The notes: generated by a model from the letters alone, not told the origin. A stretch of DNA of 64,000 nucleotides from Asparagopsis taxiformis (GCA_030407315.1 JALQPE010000469.1:160061-224060), one strand, 5' to 3'. Shown: positions 27,670 to 37,266, counted from the first letter of the stretch. Made by a program: numbers and translations.

Positions 27670-28452
27670 TTAAGTAATGTTCCTCTGAGATACAGAGATT
27701 CTTCCTTGTTTCATATCAAGATGAATAATTTTTACTTTAATTATTTCATTAATTTTAAACATTTTATTTATGTATGTAATACGTGTATTGCCTATTTCTG
27801 AAATATGTAGTAATGCAATAATATCATAGATTTGAATGAAGAGACCATAAGTTTGGATTTTTATAATTTTACCTTGTATAATTTGGCCTATTTTTAATCG
27901 ATGCTTATGTATTTTTAATAATGCTCTTTTATTGCTAAAAATGAGTTTATTATTTTTTTCATTTGCTATTAGTAATTGGCATTTAATAGTATTGTTATTT
28001 TTATCTATTGATGCTAAATTTATATGAGATTTAGGAATAAATCCTTGTATTCCTTCTAACTTTGTGATGAATCCGCCTTTATTTGTACCATGAATGGGTA
28101 TTTGTATAATAGTGTCTTCAGCTTCTAATTGTTTAATTCTTTTCCATGCTCTTATGTATTCAAGTCTTTTTATGGATAATAGAAGTTGTTGCGAGTTTAT
28201 ATTATATGCTAAGATAAAGAATTCTCTGGTTTCATTAATAAAATCTATATGATATTCTTCTTGATTTAGATTGTATGGAATTTCCTCATTTGGTAAATAT
28301 CCAGCTATATTAGCCCCTATATCAACTAAGAAGCCTTGTGATTCTTGATTAAATATTGTTCCAGCTACAATATCACCAGAGTGAATATTATAATTATATT
28401 GGTTAAGTACCGAAGCAAAATCTTGTGCTGTAAAACTTTTATTTTTAGACAT
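27670..28452 (-). CDS. rps1: 30S ribosomal protein S1
   Basis: 260-residue mRNA-binding protein with three S1-type OB folds: about 22-95 (HSGDIVAGTIFNQESQGFLVDIGANIAGYLP), about 100-175 (HGTNKGGFITKLEGIQGFIPKSHI), and about 185-258 (KIGQIIQGKIIKIQTYGLFIQIYDIIALLHISEI). This is shorter than bacterial S1 (six repeats) and matches plastid and cyanobacterial forms. It is divergent from rnpB. Confidence 0.94.
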   Translation of the reverse strand: MSKNKSFTAQDFASVLNQYNYNIHSGDIVAGTIFNQESQGFLVDIGANIAGYLPNEEIPYNLNQEEYHIDFINETREFFILAYNINSQQLLLSIKRLEYIRAWKRIKQLEAEDTIIQIPIHGTNKGGFITKLEGIQGFIPKSHINLASIDKNNNTIKCQLLIANEKNNKLIFSNKRALLKIHKHRLKIGQIIQGKIIKIQTYGLFIQIYDIIALLHISEIGNTRITYINKMFKINEIIKVKIIHLDMKQGRISVSQRNIT

Positions 28453-28491
28453 ATATTTGCTTTTTTATTTTTTATATTTTATTCTTTTAGG

Positions 28492-28905
28492 TATGAGTAA
28501 GCGTAGGTAGTTGCGAGTTTTATATAAATTTGAGGAAAGTCCGGGCTCCATTTAGATAAGTATAGCTGGATAAAGTCCAGTGTAGGTGACTACGAGGAAA
28601 GTGCCACAGAAAAAAACCGCCCAAAATATTTATGTATTTTAGGTAAGGGTGCAAAGGTGTGGTAAGAGCACACCAGAAATATGTTTGAGATATTTGCTCG
28701 GTAAACCCCGTAAAGGTGCAAAGTAATTGAATAAATGGATGATAGTTCTATAATCATTTGATTATTAACATGTAAATTCATTAATTAATACTGCAGGTGT
28801 ATAGTAATATATACTATAGATTAATGACTACCCTTATTAATAATATTTGTATAATTGTAGATATATTATTATTTAAGAACAAAATCCGGCTTATGACTTA
28901 CTCTG
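28492..28905 (+). ncRNA. rnpB: RNase P RNA
   Basis: Catalytic RNA that matures tRNA 5' ends. It contains the conserved GAGGAAAGTCCGGGCTCC (J3/4-P4 region, 28552-28570 area), CGAGGAAAGTGCCACAGAAA and GGTAAGGGTGCAAAGGTG, plus GGTAAACCCC and the 3' AAAATCCGGCTTAT. Outer helix P1 is GAGTAAG near 28495 with CTTACTC near 28897-28903. The ends are set by this pairing and could shift by a few bases. The 3' strand of P1 overlaps the stop codon of convergent pheT. Confidence 0.93.
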
Positions 28906-31054
28906 TTAATGTTTCATTTTTACTTTCTATTAACATCAGTTGATTAATATTTTCATTGATTTTAGCAATGTCTTGATTGTTTAGTGTTCTATTATGTGCT
29001 CTGTAAGTTATACGTATACAAATCCTGCGTATACTTATTTCTGTAGAATTTTGTGTATATTCGTTGATGATTTCTATTGATTCAATTAATGAATTGTTTG
29101 TTTCAGTAATTTTATTTTTGATATACTCTATATTACTTTTGTCATTTAGTATAAATGTAATATCTCTAGTAACATAAGGGTAGTTAGAGTATGGTTTAAT
29201 GATATATTCTGCTTTATTATGTGTATATTGTATAGTATTTAATAATTTGGTTATATTGAGTTCGAAGATGTATGTAAGTGGATTAATATGATAACTTTTT
29301 GCCAATTTGAGATTGATTTGTCCAAATATACCTATTTCTTCTAATGTATATTTATTAACTATTAAAGTAGTTCTCTGTGTATGGAACAGTTTATATATCT
29401 CTAGCTTTTCATAGCTTGCATCTTTTTTATTATTTATTACTAGCCATTGAATATTTGCATTTATTCTTTCGAAGAATTCTTCTAGTTGTCCTTTTGCATG
29501 AAACCATGTTAAAGGTTGAGGTGTATCTGACCAACTATATTTTATATAATTAGTATTACTTAAAAGACCAGCTAAGTGTATTTTTTCTTCTATTTGATTA
29601 GATTGTAGTGATGTTTTATGAAATGTAGTACCTACTTCAAAAATTTCTGTGAGCCAGTTTTTTTGTTGAGTATTATATTTTTTTGTGTTTATGAGGCTAT
29701 TTAATAAGTTAGTTCTTAGTTGAGATTGCTCTTCTAATAGGGGATTGTAAAGAGATACTGCGTTTTGATTTTGATCTTGATTTAATTTTTTTCTCAATGA
29801 ATAATGTACAACTTCATGTAATCCAATATTTCTGAGGGTTGTTTTGATTTTACGAATAAAAGTTATAAGTTTTGGTGTTTTATTGTATGTATATTTTGAT
29901 GGTAAACAGTCTATAAAATTATTAAAACCATAAATTCTACCTATTTCTTCAATTATATCGATATTACGTGTTATATCGTTGAGTCTATATTGTGGTATTT
30001 TTATATTGAATAAATTTTTTGAGATATAATGTTGAAATTTGAGTTGTTTTAATATGCTGCTAATGTCTGCTTCAGATAAATATTTTGGTGTTTCATTTAT
30101 AGTTGGACCTAATATATTGTTAATTTCGTCTTTGCTAATAATGAGTGATAGACTGGGTGTAGATATTTTTTTTGTTTGATATGATGCTACAAGATAGCAT
30201 TTAGTGAGATATAGTATTAAATATATGGTTTCATTATATGCATTGATGAAATCATGTGATATTTGATCTTGAATATATTTAACCGGTTTTATTTGTAAAA
30301 GTTGATTTATATTTCTAATATATTGATTTGTACATGTGTACTGTATGATTATAATAGATGATGTATAGAAGTTTGGAGTTAAATTGGTATTAGGTTTTAT
30401 GCCTAGTACAGAGAGAGGTTGTTGGTTATATGTAAGAACATAGGGATATTGATTTGATTGTATGTTATTATCTTTAGTCTCAGTTATAATTTCTTTATAG
30501 AGTTCATTTTTTTGAATGTCAAGAAAGTTAATAGTATTTGGTTCTTTTGTTTGGTTTGTATTCAGTGTTTTAGTATCAAAGATTTCAAGAGTTTGTCCCC
30601 ATTTTATTTGTATATATTCTATAATATCATTAAGTAGATTATGGCTTTCAATGTCATAAGTATTTAAAAAGTTTTGTAACCATGTAGGGGTTGTCATATT
30701 TTGTATATCATCAATGATACTAATATTTATATAATTAATATCTTGAATTGTCTCAAATTTTTGATTATTACAAGTGTTATTAGTATCTAGTTGATTTAGA
30801 TCTTTGAAGTCAATTGTGGATCTATTTAATTTTTTATTAAAGATGATACTTACTTCTCTAGCGAGACCTACTAAGTAAGATAGATCAGGGCGATTACTTG
30901 TTATATTTAAATCGATGATGATATCAGTTGGATTTTTTTTATGATTAATGCTTTCTACTTCAAATCCAGCTAGTGTTAATTTGTTTGTAAACTCTGTAAG
31001 AGTTATATTATTTAAGTCTACAATTTGATTTAATAATTTCCAGGAAACTTTCAT
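28898..31054 (-). CDS. pheT: Phenylalanyl-tRNA synthetase beta chain
   Basis: 718-residue beta subunit; the alpha subunit must be supplied from elsewhere. The N terminus MKVSWKLLNQIVDL...LAGFEVESINHKK runs almost directly into IIDLNITSNRPDLSYLVGLAREVS. The EMAP-type tRNA-binding domain that bacterial PheT carries between these parts (about 100 residues) is therefore missing, which explains the short length. B5-like (LSLIISKDEINNIL), the catalytic-like core (EEIGRIYGFNNF) and the C-terminal anticodon-binding FDX domain (PYSNYPYVTRDITFILND) are visible. Its stop overlaps rnpB. Confidence 0.94.
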   Translation of the reverse strand: MKVSWKLLNQIVDLNNITLTEFTNKLTLAGFEVESINHKKNPTDIIIDLNITSNRPDLSYLVGLAREVSIIFNKKLNRSTIDFKDLNQLDTNNTCNNQKFETIQDINYINISIIDDIQNMTTPTWLQNFLNTYDIESHNLLNDIIEYIQIKWGQTLEIFDTKTLNTNQTKEPNTINFLDIQKNELYKEIITETKDNNIQSNQYPYVLTYNQQPLSVLGIKPNTNLTPNFYTSSIIIIQYTCTNQYIRNINQLLQIKPVKYIQDQISHDFINAYNETIYLILYLTKCYLVASYQTKKISTPSLSLIISKDEINNILGPTINETPKYLSEADISSILKQLKFQHYISKNLFNIKIPQYRLNDITRNIDIIEEIGRIYGFNNFIDCLPSKYTYNKTPKLITFIRKIKTTLRNIGLHEVVHYSLRKKLNQDQNQNAVSLYNPLLEEQSQLRTNLLNSLINTKKYNTQQKNWLTEIFEVGTTFHKTSLQSNQIEEKIHLAGLLSNTNYIKYSWSDTPQPLTWFHAKGQLEEFFERINANIQWLVINNKKDASYEKLEIYKLFHTQRTTLIVNKYTLEEIGIFGQINLKLAKSYHINPLTYIFELNITKLLNTIQYTHNKAEYIIKPYSNYPYVTRDITFILNDKSNIEYIKNKITETNNSLIESIEIINEYTQNSTEISIRRICIRITYRAHNRTLNNQDIAKINENINQLMLIESKNETLTE

Positions 31055-31078
31055 ATTTTAATGTTAATATTAGGATGA

Positions 31079-31113
31079 ATATCCATTATGAGGTAATTGT
31101 ATTTAATGGATAT
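31079..31113. terminator. Hairpin between psb28 and pheT
   Basis: ATATCCATTA (31079-31088) is the reverse complement of TAATGGATAT (31104-31113), with a 15-base loop. It lies after psb28 and before pheT, both on the minus strand, and could separate their transcripts. Confidence 0.45.
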
Positions 31114-31135
31114 GTTTATGAAGATGTAAATAAAT

Positions 31136-31483
31136 TTATGATTTTGCTTTTATAAATGATAGTTGATGATCATTGGAGTATCTTTCCATAAAGCGCATAA
31201 ATCTATCCCAATCTTGTGGATTTTTTATAATATATATTGCTTCAATTGCTTGTGGTCTACCATTAATAAATTTGGCATTCACATCTCTTGTAACCATTTG
31301 CCCTTCTTCATCTTTTAAATACATACCTGTTATATCTCCTTTATTTTCCATACATGGTTTTAAAATATCTGGATTATTAAATCTAAAAGTTGCTTTTCCA
31401 TTATTACCATCTCTAGATCTAGTGAGTTGTACATCAGGGATAATAGTTTCATCTATGCCTTGAATAAATTGAATAGTTGTCAT
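31136..31483 (-). CDS. psb28: Photosystem II assembly protein Psb28
   Basis: 115-residue soluble factor that binds the cytoplasmic/stromal face of early PSII (RC47) intermediates. I chose [18 protein letters not shown], where the family begins; an ATG 7 codons upstream (31504) is also in frame. Conserved segments: [30 protein letters not shown], and [22 protein letters not shown]. Older names are psbW and ycf79. Confidence 0.93.
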   Translation of the reverse strand: MTTIQFIQGIDETIIPDVQLTRSRDGNNGKATFRFNNPDILKPCMENKGDITGMYLKDEEGQMVTRDVNAKFINGRPQAIEAIYIIKNPQDWDRFMRFMERYSNDHQLSFIKAKS

Positions 31484-31600
31484 TGTTATGGATCCTTTAT
31501 TCATAATTAAGTGTTATAAAATGAATTTTAACATTAATGTGAGTTATATAATTATTGTATAGAGGTTAATAGTTATATAAAAAAATATTAAGTTAGAAAA

Positions 31601-31672
31601 CTGGGGTGGGAGGATTCGAACCTGCGAATGGCGGAGTCAAAGTCCGCTGCCTTACCGCTTGGCTACACCCCA
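31601..31672 (-). tRNA. trnQ(UUG): tRNA-Gln(UUG)
   Basis: 72-nt cloverleaf. Acceptor TGGGGTG pairs with CACCCCA, discriminator G73, anticodon TTG in ACTTTGACT. The U1-A72 pair is the glutamine identity feature. Confidence 0.95.
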
Positions 31673-31739
31673 ATACTAATATGCATAACTATTCTAGCAA
31701 TTTTATGAATATATTTGTCAACTTTTTACAATTTTTGAT

Positions 31740-33014
31740 TTATGCAAAAGTGATATTATTTGTTTCGTGTTTTATGTTTAATAACTTATTTTTTAAATCA
31801 GTTCTAGCAATAGTTTCTTGTTTTTTGAGTTTTAGCCATTTTAATGTAAGAGTATTATAAAAGATTTCATTTTCTCCTAAGATTAGGCATAATTTTGCTT
31901 CTGATTTATATGCTTTTTTAATTTGTTTTGTTATGCTGTTATTATCAAAATTGATCTCAAATTTTATGTATAGTTCTTCTAAAATAGGTATGATATGCCA
32001 GATCTCTTTTTTTGCTTCTTCTCCTTGAGTAGCTATATATATTTCTGGTGTTGTATTATTTATATTCAGTTGCGTTTTTATTAATAGTAGTAATCTTTCG
32101 ATACCTATAGCCCATCCTACAGCAGGTATATTAGGACCACCTAATTGTTGTATTAATGTATCATATCTACCTCCTCCACATATTGTATTTTGACTATTTA
32201 AATGGTTAGTTTTGATTTCAAAAGCTGTATAGTTATAATAGTCTAAACCTCTGACAAGATTGGGATTAATCTTATATTTTATATTTAGTGTATCTAGATA
32301 TATGCATAATTCTTGAAAGTGTTGTTGTGATTCTTTCTCTAGATATTTATTAAGTAATGGTGCATTATTTAGTATTTCTAAAGTTTTTGTATTTTTAGTA
32401 TCTAAAATTCTTAATGTATTATTATGTAGTCTTTTTTTTGAATCATTATCTAAATCTTGTTCATAAGGAATAAGATAATTTTTTAGAGCTTCTGTGTAAT
32501 TAGATCTTTCTTGTGGGTTTCCAATTGAGTTGAGCTCGAGATGATAGTTGGAATATTTGAGCTCTTGAAGTATTTGAGTTGCTATACGTATTACTTCTGC
32601 ATCTGCCATTGGGCTGATACTACCGATACATTCTATTCCTAATTGATGGAACTGTCTTTGTCTACCGCTTTGAGGCCTTTCATATCTAAACATTGGTCCT
32701 AAGTACCATAATTTTTGAAGCTGATTGTTTGCATATAATTTATTACTTATGATAGATCTGGCTATACTTGCGGTTCCCTCAGGTCTTAATGTAATATCTC
32801 TATCTCCTTGGTCTCTAAAGCTATACATTTCTTTATTGACTATATCTGTATCATTGCCTATACTCCTTTTAAATAAAGTTGTAGATTCGAATATAGGTGT
32901 TCGTATTTCTTTATAATTATATAATGTTAATATTGTTAAAGCCTTATCATATATGTATTGCCAAAATTTAATTTCTTCTGGCAATATATCTTTTGTTCCT
33001 CTTAAAGGTTGCAT
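31740..33014 (-). CDS. hisS: Histidyl-tRNA synthetase
   Basis: 424-residue class II synthetase. It starts MQPLRGTKDILPEE (motif 1 region), has motif 2 FRYERPQSGRQRQFHQLGIE, the HisA motif LVRGLDYYNYTAFE, HisB-like GGGRYDTLIQQLGG, and motif 3 PAVGWAIGIERLL. A C-terminal anticodon-binding domain of about 95 residues follows. Plastid-encoded hisS and pheT are typical of red algae. It lies between trnQ and trnR on the minus strand. Confidence 0.96.
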   Translation of the reverse strand: MQPLRGTKDILPEEIKFWQYIYDKALTILTLYNYKEIRTPIFESTTLFKRSIGNDTDIVNKEMYSFRDQGDRDITLRPEGTASIARSIISNKLYANNQLQKLWYLGPMFRYERPQSGRQRQFHQLGIECIGSISPMADAEVIRIATQILQELKYSNYHLELNSIGNPQERSNYTEALKNYLIPYEQDLDNDSKKRLHNNTLRILDTKNTKTLEILNNAPLLNKYLEKESQQHFQELCIYLDTLNIKYKINPNLVRGLDYYNYTAFEIKTNHLNSQNTICGGGRYDTLIQQLGGPNIPAVGWAIGIERLLLLIKTQLNINNTTPEIYIATQGEEAKKEIWHIIPILEELYIKFEINFDNNSITKQIKKAYKSEAKLCLILGENEIFYNTLTLKWLKLKKQETIARTDLKNKLLNIKHETNNITFA

Positions 33015-33083
33015 AGGATTATGTTATCTTAATACAATGTATAAAGTATTATTTAAATTGGTTTAGCTATTATTTTAGTATAT

Positions 33084-33157
33084 CGGGCAAGGAGGGATTC
33101 GAACCCCCGACACCATGGTTCGTAGCCATGTGCTCTAATCCACTGAGCTACAAGCCC
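33084..33157 (-). tRNA. trnR(ACG): tRNA-Arg(ACG)
   Basis: 74-nt tRNA; anticodon loop CTACGAA gives ACG, read as ICG after deamination. Acceptor GGGCTTG against CTTGCCC has two U-U mismatches (5-68 and 6-67). Land-plant plastid tRNA-Arg(ACG) is also weakly paired there. T loop TTCGAAT. Confidence 0.92.
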
Positions 33158-33287
33158 TTAACCACAATTATTATATCATTGTTATTTCTGAAAAATCTAG
33201 ACTTTTTATTTTATGTTTTAGTTTAATATTTTCTTATAATTTTGATTATATATTATTTTCGAATAGAATAATAAAGAGGATATATTG

Positions 33288-34874
33288 ATGAGTAAACAAA
33301 TATTATATCAGGATGATGCACGTAAAGCACTAGAAAAAGGAATGGATATTCTAGTAGAAGCTGTATCAGTAACTTTAGGTCCTAAAGGTAGAAATGTTGT
33401 ATTAGAGCGTAAAGTGGGTTCACCTCAAATTGTTAATGATGGTGTTACAATTGCTAAGGAAATAGAGTTACAGGATGTTATAGAAAATACAGGTGTGTCA
33501 TTAATTAGACAAGCGGCATCAAAAACTAATGATGTTGCAGGAGATGGTACTACTACAGCAACTGTCTTAGCTCATGCTATTGTAAAGCAGGGTATGAAAA
33601 ATGTTGCAGCTGGTGCCAATCCGATGATTCTTAAGAAAGGGATTGAAAAAGCAGTTAAGTTTATTGTATCTAAAATATCTGAATATTCTAGACCAATAAA
33701 TAATATTAAGGATATTGCACATATCGCATCTATTTCTGCAGGTAATGATATTGATATCGGTAATATGATAGCATCTGCAATTGAAAAAGTTGGTAGAGAA
33801 GGAGTAATTTCTTTAGAAGAAGGTCAGTCTACTACGACACAATTAGAAATAGTAGAGGGGATGAGATTTGATAAAGGATTTATTTCTCCATATTTTTTAA
33901 ATGATGCATCTAAAGTTGAGATAGTACAAGATAATCCATATATTTTGTTAACAGATAAAAAAATCACTTTGGTACAACAGGAGTTAGTACCTATACTAGA
34001 ACAGGTATCTAAAACAGGACGTCCTCTTTTGATTATTGCAGAAGATATTGAGAAAGAAGCTTTGGCTACAATTATTGTGAATAAATTAAGAGGGATAATT
34101 AATGTAGTAGCGGTTAGAGCTCCAGGATTTGGAGATAGAAGAAAAGCTTTTCTGGAGGATATTGGTGTTGTTACATCAGGTCAAGTAATTACAGAAGATA
34201 TGGGATTTAGTTTGGATAAAGTATCTTTATCAGATCTTGGAACAGCTCGTCGAGTTACTATTACTAAAGATTCTACAATAATTGTTGCTGATTCTAATCA
34301 AGCAGAAATTCAATCTAGATGCGATCAGATTAGGCGTCAAATAGAAGTAAGTAATAATGATTATGAGAAAGAAAAGCTACAAGAAAGATTGGCTAAAATG
34401 GTTGGTGGTATTGCTGTAGTTAAAGTTGGTGCTGCGACTGAAACAGAAATGAAAGATAAGAAGTTACGTCTGGAAGATGCTATTAATGCTACTAGGGCAG
34501 CTATTGAAGAAGGTATTGTTCCTGGAGGTGGAGCAACTTTAGTGCATTTATCCGCAGATTTAAATACTTGGGCTAAAGAGAATTTAGGTGATGAAGAATT
34601 AGTAGGAGCTTTAATTGTAAATAATGCATTGATTGCACCTTTAACTCGTATAGTAGAGAATTCAGGTTTTAATGGTGCAGTAATTGTTACTAAAGTGAAA
34701 AGTCAAGAATTTCATATTGGATATGATGCTAATCAAGGCTCTTTAGTTGATATGTATCAATATGGTATTATTGATCCTGCGAAGGTTACACGTTCTGCTG
34801 TACAAAATGCTTCATCTATTGCTAGTATGGTATTAACTACTGAATGTATTGTTGTTGAACAAGTCACCAACTAA
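33288..34874 (+). CDS. groEL: 60-kDa chaperonin GroEL
   Basis: 528-residue chaperonin subunit forming the folding cage for stromal proteins, including Rubisco. I chose the ATG at 33288 ([19 protein letters not shown]) with GAGGA 8 bases upstream; a TTG one codon earlier is less likely. Family marks: [43 protein letters not shown]. The C-terminal GGM repeats are absent, as usual in plastid GroEL. groES is not adjacent. Confidence 0.97.
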   Translation: MSKQILYQDDARKALEKGMDILVEAVSVTLGPKGRNVVLERKVGSPQIVNDGVTIAKEIELQDVIENTGVSLIRQAASKTNDVAGDGTTTATVLAHAIVKQGMKNVAAGANPMILKKGIEKAVKFIVSKISEYSRPINNIKDIAHIASISAGNDIDIGNMIASAIEKVGREGVISLEEGQSTTTQLEIVEGMRFDKGFISPYFLNDASKVEIVQDNPYILLTDKKITLVQQELVPILEQVSKTGRPLLIIAEDIEKEALATIIVNKLRGIINVVAVRAPGFGDRRKAFLEDIGVVTSGQVITEDMGFSLDKVSLSDLGTARRVTITKDSTIIVADSNQAEIQSRCDQIRRQIEVSNNDYEKEKLQERLAKMVGGIAVVKVGAATETEMKDKKLRLEDAINATRAAIEEGIVPGGGATLVHLSADLNTWAKENLGDEELVGALIVNNALIAPLTRIVENSGFNGAVIVTKVKSQEFHIGYDANQGSLVDMYQYGIIDPAKVTRSAVQNASSIASMVLTTECIVVEQVTN

Positions 34875-34878
34875 TGAT

Positions 34879-35369
34879 TCATATATATAAGTACTTGATA
34901 ATATTGTAAATCCCATATTTATTTTGTGCATTATTTAAGATATATATGTTTGAAATAGCAATGTTTTCAATATTAATCAAGTTATTATAATGATCGATAT
35001 TATATAGATCTTGTGTTTTACTATAAATATATCTAAATCGAGAGATGTATTGTATAGTAAATAAAGATAATTGGTTAGAAGGGGATATGTAATCTTCTAG
35101 AATTTGAGTTATTAGCTTTTGTATAAAAGGTTTATTAGTTATTTGATATATTTTATGAATAATATGTATAGTATCTGTAAAGTTGCAGATGGAAAAACAA
35201 TTAGGGTGTCTTAAATAGTTGCTGTTTCTGATTGATAATATTTTATAAGTTGTTTTTTTGTTATCTGCAGATAAGAAATTATTAATTTGATCTGTGCTAT
35301 ATATATCTAGAGCTTCTAAACAGATGATAATTGAGTCAATTTTTTTTTAATAAGCAGTTTATTTTGCAT
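34879..35369 (-). pseudogene. Unidentified ORF broken by one base at a poly-A run
   Basis: This fills the 570 bases between groEL and ycf65. On the minus strand one frame is open from 35346 to a TGA at 34879 (155 codons) but has no ATG. An ATG at 35369 opens ten codons (MQNKLLIKKK) in another frame and meets a run of nine A (T9 on the + strand, 35340-35348). One extra A, or a -1 shift on A-AAA-AAA, would join them into about 163 residues. The product would be Ile/Asn/Tyr-rich and hydrophilic, with CLEALDIYSTDQINNFLSAD near the start. I do not recognise the family. Composition resembles the neighbouring ycf genes, so it looks like a real gene. Confidence 0.6.
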
Positions 35370-35404
35370 ACAATGTTATTTTGATAAATTTTCTGTAATT
35401 TATT

Positions 35405-35438
35405 TGATGATTAGTTTTTATTGTGAAACTAATCATCA
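35405..35438. terminator. Hairpin after ycf65
   Basis: TGATGATTAGTTT (35405-35417) pairs perfectly with AAACTAATCATCA (35426-35438), loop of 8 bases. It sits just after the ycf65 stop on the minus strand and separates ycf65 from the broken ORF. Confidence 0.6.
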
Positions 35439-35444
35439 TTCATT

Positions 35445-35744
35445 TTAATTACTACCTGCAAATATAAATTCTGGAAACTTTTCTTGAGCTTGCGATAAAG
35501 ATTTTTGTTTTCCTTTTTCTTGCCAGAAGTTAATTATTTCAGTAGCTTTATTTAGTAATTCTACTTTGTCATGATCTGATATCCATGGTTTTGATTCTAA
35601 TTCAGCTTTTAGTTGTTCCCATGCATCATTTCTTGGCCAAAAGAAATAAGAAGTGAGAGGACTATAACTTTTGCCTACTATGTGGTCAACTGCAATAGCA
35701 ACGTTATGTTCAAGCCATAAAATTTTGAGTGTAAATTTTTGCAA
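35445..35744 (-). CDS. ycf65: Plastid-specific ribosomal protein 3 (PSRP-3 / Ycf65)
   Basis: 99-residue small-subunit protein shared by cyanobacteria and plastids. Family marks: [49 protein letters not shown] and terminal KFPEFIFAG. It follows rps16 by 14 bases on the same strand, so the two probably form one operon. Confidence 0.95.
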   Translation of the reverse strand: MQKFTLKILWLEHNVAIAVDHIVGKSYSPLTSYFFWPRNDAWEQLKAELESKPWISDHDKVELLNKATEIINFWQEKGKQKSLSQAQEKFPEFIFAGSN

Positions 35745-35758
35745 TTTGTTGCTCCTAA

Positions 35759-35998
35759 TTATTTAGATAAGATTTGAATTTTTTTTATAATATTGTGTAC
35801 TGTAGGTGTAATTTGTGCTCCCTGTTTAATTCTTTGTTCAATTTTAAGAATATTGATTTGGGTTTGATTAGTTAAAGGATTATAGAAGCCGACTTCTTCA
35901 ATTGCTCTACCATCTCTTCTTTTTTTACTATCAATTACAACCAGGCGGTAGCTGGGACTTTTTTTTCTTCCAAATCTTTTAAGTCTAATTTTAAGCAT
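35759..35998 (-). CDS. rps16: 30S ribosomal protein S16
   Basis: 79-residue assembly protein of the small subunit. Marks: [41 protein letters not shown]. The gene is continuous (no intron as in land plants). Confidence 0.97.
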   Translation of the reverse strand: MLKIRLKRFGRKKSPSYRLVVIDSKKRRDGRAIEEVGFYNPLTNQTQINILKIEQRIKQGAQITPTVHNIIKKIQILSK

Positions 35999-36072
35999 TT
36001 TCTTATTAATTTTTTATTTATTATATTATATACGATGTAAATATAAAAGATTTTTATATTCATTTTAATAGT

Positions 36073-36363
36073 TTATGTGACATATTCAATACGTATGTTA
36101 TTGAAAATCACGGTTAGACATTGTAGAAAAATAATTCCTAGCATTGGTGACATATCCATTCCAAAAATCATAGGTATAGTACCTCGAAATAATCTTAAGT
36201 ATGGATCAGTTAATCTATTTAGTGAGCAAAAAGGCTCATTATACCAATTAACTGTCGGAAACCAAGCCAAAGATAGTTTTAAGAGTATTAAAATTAAATA
36301 TATTTCTGAAAAGTTTGCAATAGATGTGAAGATTAAATTAAACGAATTAGTAATTATATTCAT
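36073..36363 (-). CDS. ycf19: YggT-family membrane protein Ycf19
   Basis: 96-residue membrane protein with hydrophobic segments at about 10-33 and 65-88, joined by FPTVNWYNEPFCSLNRLTDPYLRLFRGTIP, the family core. Cyanobacterial YggT proteins affect thylakoid or nucleoid organisation; the plastid role is not settled. It lies downstream of upp on the minus strand. Confidence 0.92.
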   Translation of the reverse strand: MNIITNSFNLIFTSIANFSEIYLILILLKLSLAWFPTVNWYNEPFCSLNRLTDPYLRLFRGTIPMIFGMDMSPMLGIIFLQCLTVIFNNIRIEYVT

Positions 36364-36407
36364 AACATGTATATATTATTGGGTCGAAAAACATATATTT
36401 TATAAAA

Positions 36408-36983
36408 TTAAGTATTTATTATTTTAGTTGTATAAATATGGAGGTGAGGATACTGTTGTCCTAGTTTATCTAATATTTTATTGTGACATGTAATACAAAT
36501 GATGCGTATTTGTTTTAGTGTAACATGTTTTGTTAAGACTAAGTATTCTAATAGATTGATAATTGAATAATTGTTTAAGAATTTTGTGATAATAATAATC
36601 TTATTGTTATTGATGGTTGCGAGTTTTATAATATTTGAATTGTGATCCAATGTATTTTTGATTTCTAGATTATAATGAATAAAATGTATTTTAGGTAATA
36701 ATTCTGGTATTTTACTTAAAAAATCATAACTATGTGTTAAATCTGCAATAAGTATGTAAGAGTCTTTAGGGTGAAACATTTGTATTTCTTTTATTGTATG
36801 TAGATTTTTAACATACATTTTTTCATTTTGTGACCATTTTCTTATGGCTTCATATACCATTAATTGTCCTATATTTGCTTGATCTGTATAATTATTAGGT
36901 GTTTTATTTATTTGGTAATTGATTATTTTGTGGGCTAAATTTTGTAGTAATGGATGTGATATAATATATACATTTAATTGCAT
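36408..36983 (-). CDS. upp: Uracil phosphoribosyltransferase-like protein (degenerate)
   Basis: 191-residue protein aligned with UPRT along its length: HPLLQNLAHKI (start), YEAIRKW, ILIADLTHSYDFLSKIPELLPKIHFIHYNLEIKN (the uracil-side core), and IRIICITCHNKILDKLGQQYPHLHIYTTKI. UPRT normally makes UMP from uracil and PRPP. The PRPP loop (DPMLATGGS in active enzymes) is replaced by TKFLNNYSI, and the C-terminal GYIVPGLGDAGDR segment is missing because the protein stops at KIINT. It may be inactive or have another role. The assignment to upp follows the layout rather than catalytic residues. Confidence 0.72.
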   Translation of the reverse strand: MQLNVYIISHPLLQNLAHKIINYQINKTPNNYTDQANIGQLMVYEAIRKWSQNEKMYVKNLHTIKEIQMFHPKDSYILIADLTHSYDFLSKIPELLPKIHFIHYNLEIKNTLDHNSNIIKLATINNNKIIIITKFLNNYSIINLLEYLVLTKHVTLKQIRIICITCHNKILDKLGQQYPHLHIYTTKIINT

Positions 36984-37087
36984 TGTATTTATTAGGTATA
37001 TTCATTTATTTTTATTTTATATTGTATCAAGAATAATAATTCTATGCAGAGATTTAGTGTTGTGAAGGGAAATATAATAAGTAACTT

Positions 37088-37237
37088 ATGACGATTGATC
37101 GTAATCAATGGATTTGGGGTTTATCTCTTGGAGCAGAAACTTGGAATGGACGTTTAGCGATGATATCTTTTCTTTTTATTTTTATTTTTGAAATTTATAC
37201 TTCTTGTTCTATATTATCTATTTTGGGTATTTATTAA
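37088..37237 (+). CDS. ycf17: High-light-inducible / one-helix CAB-like protein Ycf17
   Basis: 49-residue one-helix member of the chlorophyll a/b-binding superfamily. It contains the pigment motif ETWNGRLAMISF within residues 17-28 and one membrane helix (about 24-47). Such proteins bind chlorophyll during PSII assembly and photoprotection. It is convergent with psbC, with a hairpin between. Confidence 0.93.
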   Translation: MTIDRNQWIWGLSLGAETWNGRLAMISFLFIFIFEIYTSCSILSILGIY

Positions 37238-37266
37238 AGCTTATAGTTTTTTTATTGTAGCAATTA

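Noticed and set aside
28590..28781. - strand open frame of 63 codons
   Set aside because: It is entirely within the rnpB RNA, whose conserved core motifs account for the sequence.
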